Made by a program: the position numbers and the translations under genes. Source: Thiomonas sp. X19 (GTDB lineage Bacteria; Pseudomonadota; Gammaproteobacteria; Burkholderiales; Burkholderiaceae_C). Taken from it: a DNA stretch of 64,000 bases. The stretch lies in the NCBI RefSeq assembly GCF_900089495.1, contig NZ_LT605203.1:2135622-2199621 (forward strand), written 5' to 3'. Under the pieces are notes generated by a model, which was given only the letters and a program-made list of their open reading frames with translations, was not told where the DNA came from and ran no database searches. Position 1 is the stretch's first letter, and every line of letters begins with the position of its first letter. Below, in pieces: positions 62,124-64,000 of the stretch.

Positions 62124-63902
62124 TCACGCTCTTTCGGTGATGAGACTGGGGCGGGCAGCCAGTTCCAGCAGGCGATCGACGCCGACGGGCTCTTCTCTTA
62201 GCAGCGGAACGACCGCGTAGCGCTGGGCATGGCGGGTAGCGACGGCGTCGATTTCTCGCAGTTCATGGCAGGCACGCTGACGCAGCAAGGGCGAGTTCGG
62301 CGTGGCAGCCGCGATGCTGTTGTTGATGATCCAGGCCCAGGGCTCGATCCCGGCGCGGCGCAGGTCAGCTTGCAGGTTTGCCGCTTCCAGTACCGGTGTG
62401 GTTTCGGCCAACGTCACGATCAGCACCTTGGTCTGCCTGGCGTCCTGCAACTGCATCATCGGGGTGGTGTAGTGCAGCCCGGTCCCGGCCATCTGGCGGG
62501 TGATTTCACGGTGATAGGCGCCAGTCGCGTCGAGCAGCAGCAAGGTGTGGCCGGTCGGTGCCGTGTCCATCACCACGAACTTCTTGCCGGCCTCGCGAAT
62601 GATGTGCGAGAAGGCCTGGAACACCGCGATTTCCTCGGTGCAGGGCGAGCGCAGGTCCTCTTCCAGCAGCGCCCGGCCTTCCGCATCGAGCCGCGCGCCC
62701 TTGGTGGCCAATACGTGCTGCCTGTAACGCTCGGTTTCAATGTGCGGGTCGATCCGGCTGACCATGAGGTTGTCCAGCGCGCCGCTCAGTGTTTCAGTCA
62801 GATGCGCGGCCGGGTCGGACGTGGTGAGGTGGACCGGCAGGCCGCGATGGGCCAGTTCTGCCGCGATGGCAGCGGCCAGGGTGGTCTTGCCCACACCGCC
62901 CTTGCCCATCAGCATCACAAGACCGTGGCCGTCTTCGGCGATGCCATCGACCAACACGGACAGACTGGGTGCATCAAGTACGACCGGAGCCACATGGGTG
63001 CTGGGCGCTTGCGTGGCCGTCGTGACCAGTAGCTGGCGCAAGGCATCCAGACCGACCAGGTTGAAGGGCTTGAGCGCGACCTGATCGCGGGGCAGCGTCT
63101 TGAGCACATCAGGGATTGCGTCCAATGCGGCCCGTTCGTGCGCGCAGATGGCTGCGGCCAAGGGGTCGTGCGCCGCTTCTTCCGGTGGCAGGACGCCGTT
63201 GATCACCAGATACTGCTGCGACAGGCCAATGCCGGCGAGTTCCTCATGGGTGCGTGCAACCTCCCGCAAGGTGGCTTGCTGGGCGCGGGCCACCAGAATC
63301 AAGCGGGTGCGCTGGGCATCGGCCAAAGCCTCCACTGCCGCCTTGTATTGGGCGCGCTGCTTGTCCAGTCCGGCCAATGGGCCGAGGCAGGACGCATCGC
63401 CCTTGTCCGCTTCAAGGAAATCACTCCACGCGCCGGGCAATTGCAACAGCCGGATGGTGTGACCGGTCGGGGCTGTATCGAAAATGATGTGGTCGTAGTC
63501 AGCGGTCAGGGCCGAGTCGGTGAGCAACGCGGTGAATTCGTCAAAGGCGGCGATTTCGGTGGTGCAGGCGCCGGAGAGCTGTTCCTCGATGCCGTTGACG
63601 ATGTCGTCCGGCAGCGTCCCGCGCACCGGGCCGACGATGCGCTCCCGGTACTGCTGTGCCGCTTGCTGCGGGTCGATTTCCAGAGCCGACAGACCGGGCA
63701 CACCATTGATGTGGGTGATCGTGTTGCCGATGGCCTGGCCGAAGACTTGGCCGACGTTGGATGCGGGGTCGGTGCTGACCAGCAGGACTTTCTTGCCGTG
63801 CTCGGCAAGGTGGATTGCCGTGGCGCAGGACAGCGACGTTTTGCCCACGCCGCCTTTGCCGGTGAAAAAGAAAAAGCGCGGCGGCAGTTCGAGAAATTTC
63901 AT
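62124..63902 (-). CDS. arsA: Arsenite-transporting ATPase ArsA
   Basis: 592 residues in two homologous halves. P-loops are FTGKGGVGKTSLSCATA near residue 15 and MLMGKGGVGKTTLAAAIA near residue 330; each half has the DTAPTGHT signal-transduction motif. Metalloid-binding cysteines are visible in SGACTTEIAAF, GDASCLGPLAG and LRSPCTEEIAVF, matching the three of classical ArsA. It powers arsenite export through ArsB. It lies directly after arsD and before arsC. Confidence 0.96.
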   Translation of the reverse strand: MKFLELPPRFFFFTGKGGVGKTSLSCATAIHLAEHGKKVLLVSTDPASNVGQVFGQAIGNTITHINGVPGLSALEIDPQQAAQQYRERIVGPVRGTLPDDIVNGIEEQLSGACTTEIAAFDEFTALLTDSALTADYDHIIFDTAPTGHTIRLLQLPGAWSDFLEADKGDASCLGPLAGLDKQRAQYKAAVEALADAQRTRLILVARAQQATLREVARTHEELAGIGLSQQYLVINGVLPPEEAAHDPLAAAICAHERAALDAIPDVLKTLPRDQVALKPFNLVGLDALRQLLVTTATQAPSTHVAPVVLDAPSLSVLVDGIAEDGHGLVMLMGKGGVGKTTLAAAIAAELAHRGLPVHLTTSDPAAHLTETLSGALDNLMVSRIDPHIETERYRQHVLATKGARLDAEGRALLEEDLRSPCTEEIAVFQAFSHIIREAGKKFVVMDTAPTGHTLLLLDATGAYHREITRQMAGTGLHYTTPMMQLQDARQTKVLIVTLAETTPVLEAANLQADLRRAGIEPWAWIINNSIAAATPNSPLLRQRACHELREIDAVATRHAQRYAVVPLLREEPVGVDRLLELAARPSLITERA

Positions 63903-63921
63903 GGTGATACTTCCTCTGCGT

Positions 63922-64000
63922 TCAGCAGCAGTGGCTGCCGGCGCAGCAGCCCTGTGCTGCTTTCGACACTGCTGTCGGTTGTGGAATGCCTGCCCAGCGA
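63922..64000 (-). CDS. arsD: ArsD, arsenite metallochaperone (only the C-terminal end is in the window)
   Basis: The last ~26 codons read RWAGIPQPTAVSKAAQGCCA and end GSHCC, so the paired C-terminal cysteines (CC and CC) that are a feature of many ArsD proteins are present. ArsD carries arsenite to ArsA. The stop lies 19 bases before the arsA start, on the same strand. Confidence 0.8.
   Translation of the reverse strand, partial: RWAGIPQPTAVSKAAQGCCAGSHCC

Overview
The window comes from a GC-rich betaproteobacterium that oxidises arsenite and metabolises reduced sulfur. Gene content and order (aioBA with two c-type cytochromes, an ArsR/SmtB regulator and molybdenum-cofactor genes) resemble the aio locus described in Thiomonas arsenitoxydans. 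A Thiomonas-like organism is therefore the best guess, but this is inferred from gene content, not from any database search.

Layout. (1) 1-5.8 kb: ordinary chromosome, with the end of a branched-chain amino-acid ABC transporter operon (livK, livH, livM, livG, livF) followed by a Glu/Leu-type amino-acid dehydrogenase. (2) 5.8-6.7 kb: debris of an IS21-type istB and a broken methyltransferase. (3) 6.7-10.1 kb: a compact sulfur-handling operon (cysteine desulfurase, ArsR-rhodanese regulator, DsrE-like protein, SQR-like flavoprotein) behind a palindromic operator. (4) 10.2-13.4 kb: three insertion sequences placed end to end, each sharing a TA dinucleotide with the next. (5) 13.5-21.7 kb: a SigZ-type sigma factor, a multiply frameshifted secreted protein, an ArsP/UPF0718-type permease, a DUF2892 gene cut by a second copy of the first IS, a mini-thioredoxin, an HbpS/GlcG-like protein, a truncated VOC protein, an IS110 element, and a TtrB-like ferredoxin with a truncated NrfD-type partner. 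(6) 21.7-38.5 kb: a Tn7-like transposon (tnsABCDE, all on the minus strand) that is itself a nest. tnsE is split by a trio of tyrosine recombinases (RIT element), tnsD is split by an IS21-type element, and the istB of that IS is split by a large-serine-recombinase element. (7) 38.8-50.5 kb: the arsenite oxidation locus (divergent Rieske protein; aioB, aioA, cyc1, aioF, a cytochrome c-nitroreductase fusion, a 98-residue protein, a second ArsR, moaA, moeA, an Rrf2-like and an FNR-like regulator, moaD, moaE). (8) 51-55.8 kb: a diiron/metallo-beta-lactamase-fold protein, a minus-strand group of cytochrome c, ribbon-helix-helix protein and CZB-domain chemoreceptor, and a CoxG-like protein. (9) 56-64 kb: a second large-serine-recombinase element sitting between an IS66 remnant and a truncated arsB, then an arsDA-arsC-flavoprotein-CBS-arsB operon on the minus strand. 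That order resembles the ars module of the Acidithiobacillus caldus transposon TnAtcArs.

How it fits together: AioBA would oxidise periplasmic arsenite and pass electrons to c-type cytochromes; MoaA/MoeA/MoaD/MoaE supply the Mo cofactor it needs; two ArsR-type regulators and an FNR-like regulator probably adjust expression. The ars operon provides the opposite route (arsenate reduction and ATP-driven arsenite efflux), although arsB, arsC and the flavoprotein are all damaged as written. Several ORFs (dsrE-like, hbpS-like, arsC, flavoprotein) carry small indels. These could be real decay, phase-variable tracts or sequence errors, and raw reads would settle it.
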